A stretch of 64,000 nucleotides of DNA. Source: Pseudalkalibacillus sp051842935 (GTDB taxonomy: Bacteria > Bacillota > Bacilli > Bacillales > Fictibacillaceae). Shown here one piece after another: positions 1 through 8,024 of this stretch. Numbering within the stretch: position 1 is the stretch's first letter; each line of letters begins with the position of its first letter. The stretch is from the NCBI RefSeq assembly GCF_051842935.1, contig NZ_JBPXRR010000001.1:1178001-1242000 (forward strand). The letters are read 5' to 3'. The notes below the pieces were generated by a model. That model saw only the letters and a program-made list of their open reading frames with translations, was not told where the DNA came from and did not search any database. A program made the position numbers and the translations under genes.

Positions 1-1
1 A

Positions 2-271
2 CCTGTTACGGATATCAATATTTCTTACAAGAAACCGTTCCGTTATGGTGATACGGCTACGATCAAAACGTGGCTGGATGATTATACGGGTCTCCGTGCC
101 ATTTACGGCTACGAAATTTATAATGAACAAGATGAACTGTGCATAACAGGCACATCTTCACATGTACTTGTAGATAAGGAAACATTCAAACCATTGATCA
201 TGAAAAAGGTCCTTCCAGATTGGCATAAGGCATATAAGGAAGCAATGAAGCCTTTACAACAAGAAAGGTAA
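2..271 (+). CDS. yneP: Acyl-CoA thioesterase, C-terminal part (YneP-like)
   Basis: The 5' end lies outside the window. The visible 89 residues read as the end of a hot-dog fold thioesterase of the 4HBT/YbgC type, which hydrolyses acyl-CoA in the cytoplasm. The stretch with YKKPFRYGD, then a strand region and a GTSSHVLVD segment, is typical of the second half of the fold. The next two genes look like YneQ and YneR, the same order as yneP-yneQ-yneR in Bacillus subtilis, which supports the name. The catalytic Asp/Glu region is upstream and not visible, so activity cannot be judged. Confidence 0.75.
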   Translation, partial: PVTDINISYKKPFRYGDTATIKTWLDDYTGLRAIYGYEIYNEQDELCITGTSSHVLVDKETFKPLIMKKVLPDWHKAYKEAMKPLQQER

Positions 272-279
272 CGAACGGA

Positions 280-585
280 ATGGCATTTGGGATAAAAAGA
301 GATGAGTTGCAGTCATGGAAAGAGAAAGTAAATCAAAATCAAATTGCTTTTCTGACGCATTATTGGATAGATGAGCGGTTTCCGGACTGCAATACAGTCA
401 CAAAAGTAGGATGCAAGGATCTTCAGAAGTTGTTCGAATGGGGACAACGCTATGGGTTGAAAAAAGAGTGGGTTGACTACCGATGGGACTTTCCTCATTT
501 TGATCTAGTGGGGGAACGGCAATTGAAAGTGCTGAAAGCAGAAAATCAATGGGAGCAGATTGAAAGATTCAAATTGGATGGTTGA
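280..585 (+). CDS. yneQ: Conserved hypothetical protein, YneQ-like
   Basis: A 101-residue soluble protein rich in Trp and aromatic residues (FLTHYWIDERFP near residues 24-35, PHFDLVGERQ near 72-81). I recognise the pattern as the YneQ family found beside yneP in Bacillus; its function is unknown. The start ATG lies 8 bases after the thioesterase stop, with AAAGG overlapping that stop as the probable ribosome site, so the two are likely cotranscribed. No membrane segment or signal peptide is visible. Confidence 0.65.
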   Translation: MAFGIKRDELQSWKEKVNQNQIAFLTHYWIDERFPDCNTVTKVGCKDLQKLFEWGQRYGLKKEWVDYRWDFPHFDLVGERQLKVLKAENQWEQIERFKLDG

Positions 586-610
586 TCGGTGTGAGGGGAT
601 TGTGGTTGCG

Positions 611-665
611 ACATGCCCTTCCCGCGGTAAAGTGAGAATTTTTCCCCGCGGGAGTATGTGCATGT
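611..665. repeat. Intergenic inverted repeat between convergent genes
   Basis: TCCCGCGG (620-627) is repeated inverted as CCGCGGGA (646-653). The similarity extends outward imperfectly to ACATGC (611-616) and GCATGT (660-665). It sits between the convergent yneQ and yneR genes and could act as a two-way terminator, or be a remnant of a dispersed repeat. There is no long T run, so a terminator role is not certain. Confidence 0.5.
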
Positions 666-675
666 AGAGTTTGCG

Positions 676-972
676 TTAATCTTGTTCCGTATATTCGTAA
701 GATATTTCATCGTATTTACGGCTATACTTGATCTTCAAATCATGATCGTTGAAATACCAAAGGTCTTTGTCTTCAATGAAGAAAGTAACACCATCGGATT
801 CGAATGTTTTCGCAGGTTCGAATGGGTTTTCTTTTGAAATACCCAAGGAATAACCTGACTGAACGGTACTACAACCGCCTACTCGTGCGAAGAATCTGAC
901 GTGATCACCTTCTGATAAGTCTAGTTCATTGATGAACCATTGAACGGCAGGTTTTGTAATTGAGAAATCCAT
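676..972 (-). CDS. yneR: HesB/IscA-like protein YneR
   Basis: A 98-residue protein of the HesB-like/iron-sulfur biosynthesis fold. It starts after a strong AGGAGG site (on the minus strand, just upstream of 972). Visible features are the N-terminal ITKPAVQWFINEL helix, a GGCSTVQSGYSLGI turn near residues 32-45 and a C-terminal DLKIKYS strand. It has a single Cys in the core rather than the Cys triad of true IscA/SufA scaffolds, so iron-sulfur carrier activity is doubtful, as for other YneR-type proteins. It is convergent with yneQ, as in Bacillus. Confidence 0.8.
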   Translation of the reverse strand: MDFSITKPAVQWFINELDLSEGDHVRFFARVGGCSTVQSGYSLGISKENPFEPAKTFESDGVTFFIEDKDLWYFNDHDLKIKYSRKYDEISYEYTEQD

Positions 973-1159
973 TGTCGATCCTCCTTATCCATTTATCGAA
1001 ATTACAATACATCATCTGATTCGGATGCAATAACTGTATCAACAGCCTATCGGGAATGCAACCGATTTGCAATCACAATGTACTACGGTTTATATTCCCG
1101 TTCATAAGGTAATTTAAAGCATAAATCACAGAAAGATTTCCATAGATCGAGGGGATTTT

Positions 1160-2032
1160 ATGAGTATGAAAAAATGGATATTCCTGGTCCTTGTCCCTCT
1201 GGTAGCTATTATCGGTCTTCTTTTATTCATAAACAACCCGGAAGAGGAACCAGAATCCGATCCGGTAATCGGTCCGATCGTAAACGAACCACCAGAAGAA
1301 GAGAAGACTGAAGAAGAGAAGCCGGAAGAGGAAAAGAAAGAGGATAAGAAGGACGATAAGAAGGAAGAAGAAGTAACGGAATCCGTCATAGAGGATGTCC
1401 ATATTGTAGGACTAGGGGATTCTTTGACGAAAGGATCAGGAGACAAGACGAAAGGTGGTTATATCCATCCCGTTTCTCAATACATCCAAGAACAATCTGA
1501 GGAGAGCGTTAGTCTGAAGAACTTCGGAATCCATGGACTACCTAGTAAAAAACTCGTACCGAAAGTCGATGAGGAGAACGTCCGCGAGCATATTGAAAAG
1601 GCGGATCACATATTCATCACCATCGGTGGCAATGATATATTGAATATCGTGGAGTACAACTTTTTCAGTCTGAATATGGACTTGTTTGAAACCGGGAAGG
1701 TGAGATATAGGAAAAACCTGTTCGTCATCGTCCAGACGATCAGGGCATTGAATCCGGATGCCAATGTGTATTTAATCGGAATGTTCAACCCTTTCCATAA
1801 CTTCTTCCAGGATATCAAAGAGATCGACGGTGTCATCGAAGATTGGAACAAAACTGCGGAATTAGTTGCAGATATCAATGATAATACGCAATACATTCCA
1901 GTCGACGATATCTTCATTGAAGAAGACAGTGACGAACTGTTTGCGAATGACAAACTGCATCCGAACCAAAAAGGGTACGTGAAGATGGCAAATCGGATAC
2001 AGGAGTATTTAAATTTACCTGAGGATGAATGA
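1160..2032 (+). CDS. Membrane-anchored SGNH/GDSL hydrolase
   Basis: 290 residues: a positively charged start and one hydrophobic segment (about 6-25), then a linker rich in Glu and Lys (about 28-75), then an SGNH hydrolase domain. GDSL lies at 86-89 with nucleophile Ser88; block III is GGND within ITIGGNDI, and the C-terminal DKLHPN carries the Asp-x-x-His pair. The fold is that of lipases and esterases acting outside the membrane; the substrate is unknown. There is no lipobox Cys, so it is probably held by an uncleaved N-terminal anchor. It resembles Bacillus YqeF-type proteins. The preceding GAGGGG sets the start. Confidence 0.8.
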   Translation: MSMKKWIFLVLVPLVAIIGLLLFINNPEEEPESDPVIGPIVNEPPEEEKTEEEKPEEEKKEDKKDDKKEEEVTESVIEDVHIVGLGDSLTKGSGDKTKGGYIHPVSQYIQEQSEESVSLKNFGIHGLPSKKLVPKVDEENVREHIEKADHIFITIGGNDILNIVEYNFFSLNMDLFETGKVRYRKNLFVIVQTIRALNPDANVYLIGMFNPFHNFFQDIKEIDGVIEDWNKTAELVADINDNTQYIPVDDIFIEEDSDELFANDKLHPNQKGYVKMANRIQEYLNLPEDE

Positions 2033-2080
2033 GATTAACAGGTTTATTTCAGAGGTGCAAACAAGTAAATCTCAAAGAGA

Positions 2081-2122
2081 AACGCACTGGATTTCACATT
2101 GGAATTCACAGTGCGTTTTTTA
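2081..2122 (+). terminator. Intrinsic terminator after SGNH hydrolase
   Basis: AACGCACTG (2081-2089) pairs with CAGTGCGTT (2109-2117), followed by a T run. Confidence 0.85.
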
Positions 2123-2241
2123 TTGTTATATCAGCCCTTCCCTAAACTTTTGTGCCTAATTTACATATGAATTCACATACCATTTCACAAGGGCTGAAAC
2201 AATTATTGGAGGGCTGTGAATTTAGATGTGATTTGTGTTGT

Positions 2242-2422
2242 ACGGACAGGAGATCCGTTATTTGTGACAAAAACGCTCCTTTCGGGGTGCAAACGGACAT
2301 CAGAGACGCTATTCTTTAAAAAGTATATGGTTTTTAATGATTTTGGCCCAAATAAGGTACCATATGTCCGTTAGGTTTAGTAAAAGTGAATAATGTATAG
2401 AAATAAGGTCCTCAATGTCCGT
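2242..2422. repeat. Private-motif array, ACGGACA type
   Basis: ACGGACA occurs at 2242-2248 and 2293-2299; its complement TGTCCGT occurs at 2365-2371 and 2416-2422. Spacing is 51 bp within each pair, and the two pairs face each other. Around the second pair the similarity is longer (AAATAAGGT upstream and TTAG-TTTA downstream of each copy). Confidence 0.65.
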
Positions 2423-2607
2423 TAGATTTATGAATTAGTCATTCTTCATCAATTATCAGGTGCACTTGCTGAATAAGTAACTGGTTCCATTAAGACTCAA
2501 GAGTGGACTCTAGAAGTATGTGTTATACCTTGTGATTTAGTCTGTGATTTTGCGTTATGCACCTCACAAGTGAACCCATTATGAATGAGATTCTCAGGTT
2601 TTTTATT

Positions 2608-2672
2608 AGGCTGTTTTCGCAAACTTTGTTGCTCTTGATCGTCGTTGATTTCCGTTCCAGGATGCTCGCTTT
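2608..2672. repeat. Probable truncated dispersed intergenic repeat
   Basis: The string from AGGCTGTTTTCGC through TTGATTTCCGTTCCAGG to GCTCGCTTT resembles, from memory, the edge of a family of intergenic repeats common in Bacillaceae genomes. It stops abruptly after GCTCGCTTT, just before nhaC ends. No second copy exists in this window, so this call rests on recognition only. Confidence 0.4.
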
Positions 2673-2685
2673 TTAGAAAAAAGAT

Positions 2686-4089
2686 TTATAAGATGAATGT
2701 AATCCCAGCGTATAGAAGGGCTGAAATGCCAACTGCAATGAGAGCAGCTTTCAATTTGAAACGAGCATACTCCATCACCTGGAGGTTCAAAATTCGGCTA
2801 ACGGTATTGATATCATCACTCAAGGGAGAAGCGAACGAACCGAATGTACCACTTGCAAAAACAGCACCGATCACAAGTGGCAAGGAAACGTCAGCGAGAG
2901 CTGCCATGGATATACCGAGGGGCATGAGGATTCCCCATGTTCCCCAAGCAGAACCAATGAAATAGGATACTGCGCAACCGAATAAGAACAGAATCGGGGG
3001 CACGAGGATCGGTGGAATCCAGCTGGCATTTTCCGTGATGAACGAAGAAAACCCGAGATCCTCTGTAACAGAAGCCAATCCCCAGATGACAGATAACAAA
3101 AGGATGACCGACATCAAATTGTTTCCACCAAAAACGAAGCTCTCAATCAATATCTTCAGCTCGAATTTCTGGAACAGGAACAAAAAGACGGTCAAGAGTG
3201 TGGTGATCAATAGTGCAATGACCATCGCATCCAAGACGTTCGCCTTGATGAAAGCCTGGAAGAAGCCATAGCCTTGCTGAGCTCCGTCGTACCATGTGAG
3301 AGCTAGCGTCAATACGATGACAAGAAACAGGGGCAACAACAAATTGACCGGCTTTGAAGGAAGATCAAGGGAAACGGCCGGATCACAGTTGTGCCAATCA
3401 TCTTCGTCACCTTCATCAGCTGGTTGCTCCTGTTCACCATCAGATGAATGATGGAAAAAGCTCAAGTAAATCCCCACAAGGAAAATGGCAATTGCGAAAA
3501 AATTGAAAGGGATACTCTGGATGAACAAAGAATAAGGGTCACCCTCTAATTGTTGGTTGTGCAAACCGAGCTCGATGACCGACACCATATAACCGACGAA
3601 GGCTGTGGCGATCGGTATGAGGACGATGATGGGAGTGGTCGTCGTTTCAATCACGAATCCAAGCTCTTTTTTCGTCATGCTCACTCGCTTCATCAAGGCG
3701 CGCATGATGGGTCCGATGGTGACAAAACGGAAGCTTGGTGCACTGAATGTTCCGAGGGTTGAGACATATGTTAGGAGTATAGCTTCCTTTTTAGTATCGA
3801 CCCTTTCAGACGCAGCTTCGACGAAGCCCTTGATCCCACCTGCGATCTTGATCATACCGACGAGTCCGGAAAACACGTACAGGAAAACGATGATCTTGAT
3901 GTTATTCTTATCAACGAGAGCAGTGACCAGATAGGTCAACATCGTTTCAATTCCTCCGATGACAGAAGGATTCATCAAGTATGCTCCGGCTATCAAACCG
4001 ACGAGAATCCCTGGAAGGACTTGTTTGGTCATCATCGCAATCGGTATGACCAGCAAAAAAGGTATAATGGAGAGCCAATTTCCGTCCAT
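2686..4089 (-). CDS. nhaC: Na+/H+ antiporter, NhaC family
   Basis: 467 residues with about 11-12 hydrophobic segments, including a conserved N-terminal PGILVGLIAGAYL helix, a central polar loop with an acidic stretch (near residues 215-240), and a C-terminal half with SAWGTWGILMPLG and FGSFASPLSDD motifs. This is the NhaC/YheL type of antiporter, exchanging cytoplasmic Na+ for external H+. The divergent neighbour is D-amino acid transaminase, the same pairing as yheL-yheM in B. subtilis. The start at 4089 has no strong ribosome site, so a slightly different start is possible. Confidence 0.8.
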   Translation of the reverse strand: MDGNWLSIIPFLLVIPIAMMTKQVLPGILVGLIAGAYLMNPSVIGGIETMLTYLVTALVDKNNIKIIVFLYVFSGLVGMIKIAGGIKGFVEAASERVDTKKEAILLTYVSTLGTFSAPSFRFVTIGPIMRALMKRVSMTKKELGFVIETTTTPIIVLIPIATAFVGYMVSVIELGLHNQQLEGDPYSLFIQSIPFNFFAIAIFLVGIYLSFFHHSSDGEQEQPADEGDEDDWHNCDPAVSLDLPSKPVNLLLPLFLVIVLTLALTWYDGAQQGYGFFQAFIKANVLDAMVIALLITTLLTVFLFLFQKFELKILIESFVFGGNNLMSVILLLSVIWGLASVTEDLGFSSFITENASWIPPILVPPILFLFGCAVSYFIGSAWGTWGILMPLGISMAALADVSLPLVIGAVFASGTFGSFASPLSDDINTVSRILNLQVMEYARFKLKAALIAVGISALLYAGITFIL

Positions 4090-4216
4090 AAATAGACCAC
4101 CTATTAACTGAAATGTTGTATACTTGAAAGAACATTTTTTACGTACTGAAAGAACTTCTTTTAGCTTGTGAAGTGGGTTGAATATTATACTGTATAAAAA
4201 ACGGAGGGGAACGGAA

Positions 4217-5065
4217 ATGATCCTAGTACAAGATCAACTGATGGAGCAGTCCAAACTACATATTGAAATGGAAGACAGAGGATATCAATTCGGAGATGGC
4301 ATTTATGAAGTCATCCGAATTTATGATGGACAGTTCTTCGGAATGGATGAACATTTGGTGCGACTGCAACGGAGTGCCAATGAAATCCAAATGCAGCTTC
4401 CCTTCTCGTTAGAAGTCCTGAAAGAACGACTAATGGAACTGGCTGTTGCCAATTCGATCAAAGACGGTCAAGTGTATTTACAGATCACACGAGGAGTAGC
4501 AGAGCGCACGCACCATTTTCCGGATCATGCAAGCGGTATCCTTGTCGCTTATACGAAAGAAGCGCCACGTCCTCTCAATAAAATGAAGGAAGGCATTTCA
4601 GTCATCACAACAGAAGATATTCGCTGGTTACGTTGTGATATCAAGAGTTTGAATTTGCTTGGAAATGTATTGAGTAAACAAAAGGCGAAGGAAGCGGGCT
4701 GTGATGAAGCGATCCTGATTCGGGATGGGATCGTGACGGAAGGTAGTTCTTCCAATGTGTTCATCATCAAAAATGGTGAATTGTTCACACACCCAGCGAA
4801 CAATTATATTTTGAATGGCATCACAAGGAATGTGTTGCTTGAACTCGCGAAACAATCGGCTATTAACGTAAAAGAAAAAACATTCACGAGGGATGATCTG
4901 ATGAATGCTGATGAAGTCATCATCACGAGTACCACTATGGAGGTTTCGCCCGTCGTCACGATCGATGGAAAACAGGTTGGCGATGGCCAACCGGGTCCTG
5001 TAACGAAGAAGCTTCAAGAGAAATTCAATCAACGTATTCAACAAAATCAAAGTGTAGAAAATTGA
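4217..5065 (+). CDS. dat: D-amino acid aminotransferase
   Basis: 282 residues from an ATG preceded by GGAGGGG (4203-4209); an in-frame start 13 codons earlier lacks such a site. It is a fold type IV PLP enzyme that interconverts D-alanine and D-glutamate with their 2-oxo acids, supplying peptidoglycan precursors. The PLP lysine is Lys143 in CDIKSLNLLGN, with RGYQFGDGIYEV near the start and the EGSSSNVF phosphate-binding stretch. Length matches the 282-residue Bacillus sp. YM-1 enzyme. It is divergent from nhaC and monocistronic with its own terminator. Confidence 0.92.
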   Translation: MILVQDQLMEQSKLHIEMEDRGYQFGDGIYEVIRIYDGQFFGMDEHLVRLQRSANEIQMQLPFSLEVLKERLMELAVANSIKDGQVYLQITRGVAERTHHFPDHASGILVAYTKEAPRPLNKMKEGISVITTEDIRWLRCDIKSLNLLGNVLSKQKAKEAGCDEAILIRDGIVTEGSSSNVFIIKNGELFTHPANNYILNGITRNVLLELAKQSAINVKEKTFTRDDLMNADEVIITSTTMEVSPVVTIDGKQVGDGQPGPVTKKLQEKFNQRIQQNQSVEN

Positions 5066-5150
5066 TTTCTTGTGTTTCTTCATTAACCATGGTATATTTT
5101 AATTTGAATTCAATAACCGGTAGCTCATATTAAATCGTAAACGTAGTGAG

Positions 5151-5178
5151 GCACTTCCGGAAACGGGAAGTGCTTTTG
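5151..5178 (+). terminator. Terminator after dat
   Basis: GCACTTCC (5151-5158) pairs with GGAAGTGC (5166-5173), followed by TTTT. Confidence 0.8.
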
Positions 5179-5302
5179 TATGTCTTATGGCATGTTTTGG
5201 TTTACGGTATTGGAAGCTGTGGAACTTTCAATAATAAGAGTAATGGTATTAGGAAAGGCATTGTTAGTTACTTATTGAAAACATATAGATTTTGATGACA
5301 AA

Positions 5303-5352
5303 TATCCTCAAAGGTGAGGAATTTTTGGTTGACGGTAGAGCCGAACGTCAAC
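5303..5352 (+). promoter_or_regulatory. Structured leader of cshA
   Basis: Two short hairpins lie before the cshA start. TCCTCA/TGAGGA (5305-5310/5315-5320) is followed by ATTTTT, and GTTGACG/CGTCAAC (5328-5334/5346-5352) follows. The first has the shape of a weak attenuator. A long leader before an RNA helicase gene could allow feedback, but this is inference. Confidence 0.4.
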
Positions 5353-5396
5353 ATGACATGCTAACGCTGCCTTATTTAAAAAAGGAGTTAGATGAT

Positions 5397-6887
5397 TTGA
5401 CAACATTTAAAGATTTAGGAATTGAAGCACGTACGTTAAAAGCGATTAATGACATGGGATTTGAAGAACCGACACCAATCCAGAGAGATGCCATCCCTGT
5501 AGCAATCAAAGGGAAAGATTTGATCGGGCAAGCTCAAACGGGTACAGGAAAGACTGCCGCATTCGGTATCCCGATTATCGAAGCAATCGATAAGGAAGAA
5601 ACAGGTGTCCAATCATTGATCGTAACACCGACACGTGAACTTGCGATCCAAGTTGCTGAAGAGCTTAACAAAATCGGACACCATAAGCGTATTCGTACGC
5701 TACCGATTTACGGTGGTCAGCACATCGGATTGCAAATCAAAGCATTGAAGAAAAAACCACAAATTCTTGTAGGTACACCTGGTCGTCTTTTAGACCACTT
5801 GAACCGTAAGACGATCCGCCTTGGCGAATTGAAAACCGTCATCCTCGATGAAGCGGATGAAATGTTGAACATGGGATTCATTGATGATATCAAAGCGATC
5901 CTTGGTCAAATTCCAGAAGAACATCAAACGATGTTGTTCTCTGCAACTATGCCAAAAGCGATTCAATCACTTGCGAACCAATTCATGAAAAAGGACCGCG
6001 AAATCGTCCAAGTGAAAGCAAGTGAAATGACGGTTACGAAAATCGACCAACGTTATGTGAAGGTCCATGAAAAAGAGAAATTCGATGTCCTTTGCCGTTT
6101 GTTGGATATCCAAGCACCTGAACTTGCCATCATTTTCGGTCGTACGAAAAAACGTGTAGACGAAGTGACGGATGCATTGAACAAACGTGGGTACTCTGCG
6201 GACGGTATCCATGGTGATCTTTCTCAGCAAAAACGTGACCGTGTCATGAAGAAATTCCGTACAAATCGTGTGGACATCCTCGTTGCGACAGACGTTGCAG
6301 CTCGTGGTATCGACATCAGTGGCGTGACACACGTCTACAACTTCGACATTCCTCAAGATCCAGAAAGCTATGTACACCGAATCGGTCGTACAGGTCGTGC
6401 TGGTAAAACAGGAGTGGCAATCACATTCATGACATCTCGTGAATTCGATCACTTGAAGACGATCGAACAGATCACGAAGAAGCGCATGGAACAAATGACG
6501 ATCCCTACAACGGATGATGCCCTGGAAGGTCAACAACGTATGGCTGCGGATCAACTGACGAATACCATCAAAAATGATGATCTTGAATCATATCATGCTG
6601 TTGCAGATGAACTGCTTTCCCAATATAATCCTCGTGATTTGGTAGCTGCAGCACTTAAAGGTTATACGAAAGAGCCGGATAAGACGCCAGTTGACATCAC
6701 ACCGATCAAGCCGTTGGATTCCAAGAAAAAATCCAATAAAGGTGGCGGCGGTCGACCTTACAACAAGCATAAAGGAAAAGGTGGACGTCCTCCAAAGCGT
6801 GGCGGCGGTAACCGACCTCAGAACAGCCGTTCTGGTGGCGGCAGACAGAACCGTTCTCACCGTTCTTACAAGCAACGAGTGAAATAA
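5397..6887 (+). CDS. cshA: DEAD-box ATP-dependent RNA helicase CshA
   Basis: 496 residues from a TTG start placed 9 bases after AAAGGAG (5381-5387); the 35 codons before it in frame do not look like the family N terminus. Two RecA-like domains: Q motif with PTPIQ at 25-29, Walker A AQTGTGKT at 46-53, DEAD in ILDEADEM, SAT in LFSATMP, and HRIGRTGRAGK in domain two. The C-terminal tail is Gly/Arg/Lys rich and likely binds RNA. CshA unwinds RNA in ribosome assembly and mRNA decay, especially in the cold, and associates with the RNA degradosome. B. subtilis CshA is about the same length. Confidence 0.92.
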   Translation: MTTFKDLGIEARTLKAINDMGFEEPTPIQRDAIPVAIKGKDLIGQAQTGTGKTAAFGIPIIEAIDKEETGVQSLIVTPTRELAIQVAEELNKIGHHKRIRTLPIYGGQHIGLQIKALKKKPQILVGTPGRLLDHLNRKTIRLGELKTVILDEADEMLNMGFIDDIKAILGQIPEEHQTMLFSATMPKAIQSLANQFMKKDREIVQVKASEMTVTKIDQRYVKVHEKEKFDVLCRLLDIQAPELAIIFGRTKKRVDEVTDALNKRGYSADGIHGDLSQQKRDRVMKKFRTNRVDILVATDVAARGIDISGVTHVYNFDIPQDPESYVHRIGRTGRAGKTGVAITFMTSREFDHLKTIEQITKKRMEQMTIPTTDDALEGQQRMAADQLTNTIKNDDLESYHAVADELLSQYNPRDLVAAALKGYTKEPDKTPVDITPIKPLDSKKKSNKGGGGRPYNKHKGKGGRPPKRGGGNRPQNSRSGGGRQNRSHRSYKQRVK

Positions 6888-6919
6888 GACAATTTCAGTG
6901 AAACAGGAAGTGATGCTTC

Positions 6920-7411
6920 ATGAAAAAAATCCTCCTGTTAGCGGATACGCATTTACGAACTTCTGGGAAACCTTTCCCAGAAGTTCTTTTAACAGAGATG
7001 GAAAAAGCAGACCTGATTTTACATGCAGGAGATTTCATGGATTCAAGTGTTTTGGAAGAGTTGATGAAATATGCACCAGTCGAAGCGGTGTATGGAAATG
7101 TGGATTCCGATGAACTGCAGGAGCGACTTCCCCATAAGAAAGTTGTGGAAATAGAAGGTTATCGAATTGGACTCGTTCATGGTCATCTCGGAAAAGGAAA
7201 AAGTACACCGAAACGCGCTTTACGTGCATTCGAAGAAGAGGAAGTCGATGTCATTGTGTTTGGACATTCCCATATTCCTCATCATGAAGAGGTGGACGGT
7301 ATAATCCTTTATAATCCAGGATCAGCGACTGCCAAACGATTTCAAAAGAATTATTCATATGGTTGGCTTACGATTCATGACTCTCTCCAAATTGAGACAC
7401 ACTATTTCTAG
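6920..7411 (+). CDS. ysnB: Metallophosphoesterase, YsnB/MJ0936-type
   Basis: 163 residues of the YfcE/MJ0936 metallophosphoesterase family. Metal ligands are visible in order: DTH near residues 9-11, GD in LHAGDF, GNVD, HGH in GLVHGHLG and GHSH in FGHSHIP. Proteins of this type are cytoplasmic phosphodiesterases active on model substrates; the physiological substrate of YsnB is not settled. It lies 32 bases downstream of cshA with GGAAGTG as ribosome site. Confidence 0.85.
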   Translation: MKKILLLADTHLRTSGKPFPEVLLTEMEKADLILHAGDFMDSSVLEELMKYAPVEAVYGNVDSDELQERLPHKKVVEIEGYRIGLVHGHLGKGKSTPKRALRAFEEEEVDVIVFGHSHIPHHEEVDGIILYNPGSATAKRFQKNYSYGWLTIHDSLQIETHYF

Positions 7412-7434
7412 ACCTGTCGACAGGAGGGATTAGT

Positions 7435-7980
7435 GTGACGTTGAAACGTGAACCCCATGTATATACATTTGAAGCGAAAGACGGTAGTGTTGTGACGATT
7501 CGACCAGCTGACATTCGGGATGCTGAGCACATCATCCAGGCTGCAGAATCAATTGTCAAAAGCCGTTCATTCATCCAGAAAGAGAAAACGCGTACCATCG
7601 AAGAGGAGCGTTCCTTTATAACTGATGTGAAACTGTCGGACAACATGTACGCTGTTGTTGAAGTGGACGGTAATATCGTCGGTATTGCAAGGGTGTTGAG
7701 AGGTGAGCTCGAAATGAAGCGGCACTGTGGCGTTTTCCGGACTTGGATAACGGAAGAAGCTCAGGGCAAAGGGATCGGGACGAAAATTATGGAGTATACG
7801 CTTGAATGGGGGAAGACGGAAGGGCTTCATAAGCTTTGGTTGACGGTCTTTTCCAACAATCCAATTGCCTCCAAATTGTATGAGCGATACGGATTCGTTC
7901 ATGAAGGCACCCAGAAAGATCAGCTTTGCATAAAAGGGGAGTACGAAGACGAGATTTATATGGCGTACTTCTTTCATTGA
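7435..7980 (+). CDS. GNAT-family N-acetyltransferase
   Basis: 181 residues from a GTG start after AGGAGGG (7422-7428). It has the GNAT fold: an N-terminal VTIRPADIRDAEHI strand-helix, a central VVEVDGNIVGIARV strand pair, the acetyl-CoA pyrophosphate loop EEAQGKGIGTKIMEY and a C-terminal NPIASKLYERYGFVHEGT segment. This form is common in enzymes acetylating small amines or protein N termini. The substrate is not predictable. It follows the phosphoesterase by 23 bases and may share its transcript. Confidence 0.85.
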   Translation: MTLKREPHVYTFEAKDGSVVTIRPADIRDAEHIIQAAESIVKSRSFIQKEKTRTIEEERSFITDVKLSDNMYAVVEVDGNIVGIARVLRGELEMKRHCGVFRTWITEEAQGKGIGTKIMEYTLEWGKTEGLHKLWLTVFSNNPIASKLYERYGFVHEGTQKDQLCIKGEYEDEIYMAYFFH

Positions 7981-7990
7981 GCAACTCTAA

Positions 7991-8024
7991 AAAAAGGAAT
8001 GACCGGGATGGGTCATTCCTTTTT
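7991..8024. terminator. Bidirectional terminator
   Basis: AAAAAGGAATGACC (7991-8004) pairs with GGTCATTCCTTTTT (8011-8024), with A and T runs on both sides. It serves the acetyltransferase, and its right arm overlaps the last codons of the opposing nhaP gene. Confidence 0.88.

Larger units (their letters stand above)
2123..2685. other. Gene-free interval with repeated motifs
   Basis: No coding region with a ribosome site was seen here. The interval holds a 9-bp inverted repeat (TCAGCCCTT 2131-2139, AAGGGCTGA 2189-2197), four copies of the 7-mer ACGGACA or its complement between 2242 and 2422, and, next to the 3' end of nhaC, a segment (about 2608-2672) that looks like a truncated dispersed intergenic repeat. 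Confidence 0.6.

Noticed and set aside
5967..6554. Long open frame antisense to cshA
   Set aside because: No ribosome site and a His/Arg/Cys-rich, domain-free translation; it is the shadow of the helicase codons.
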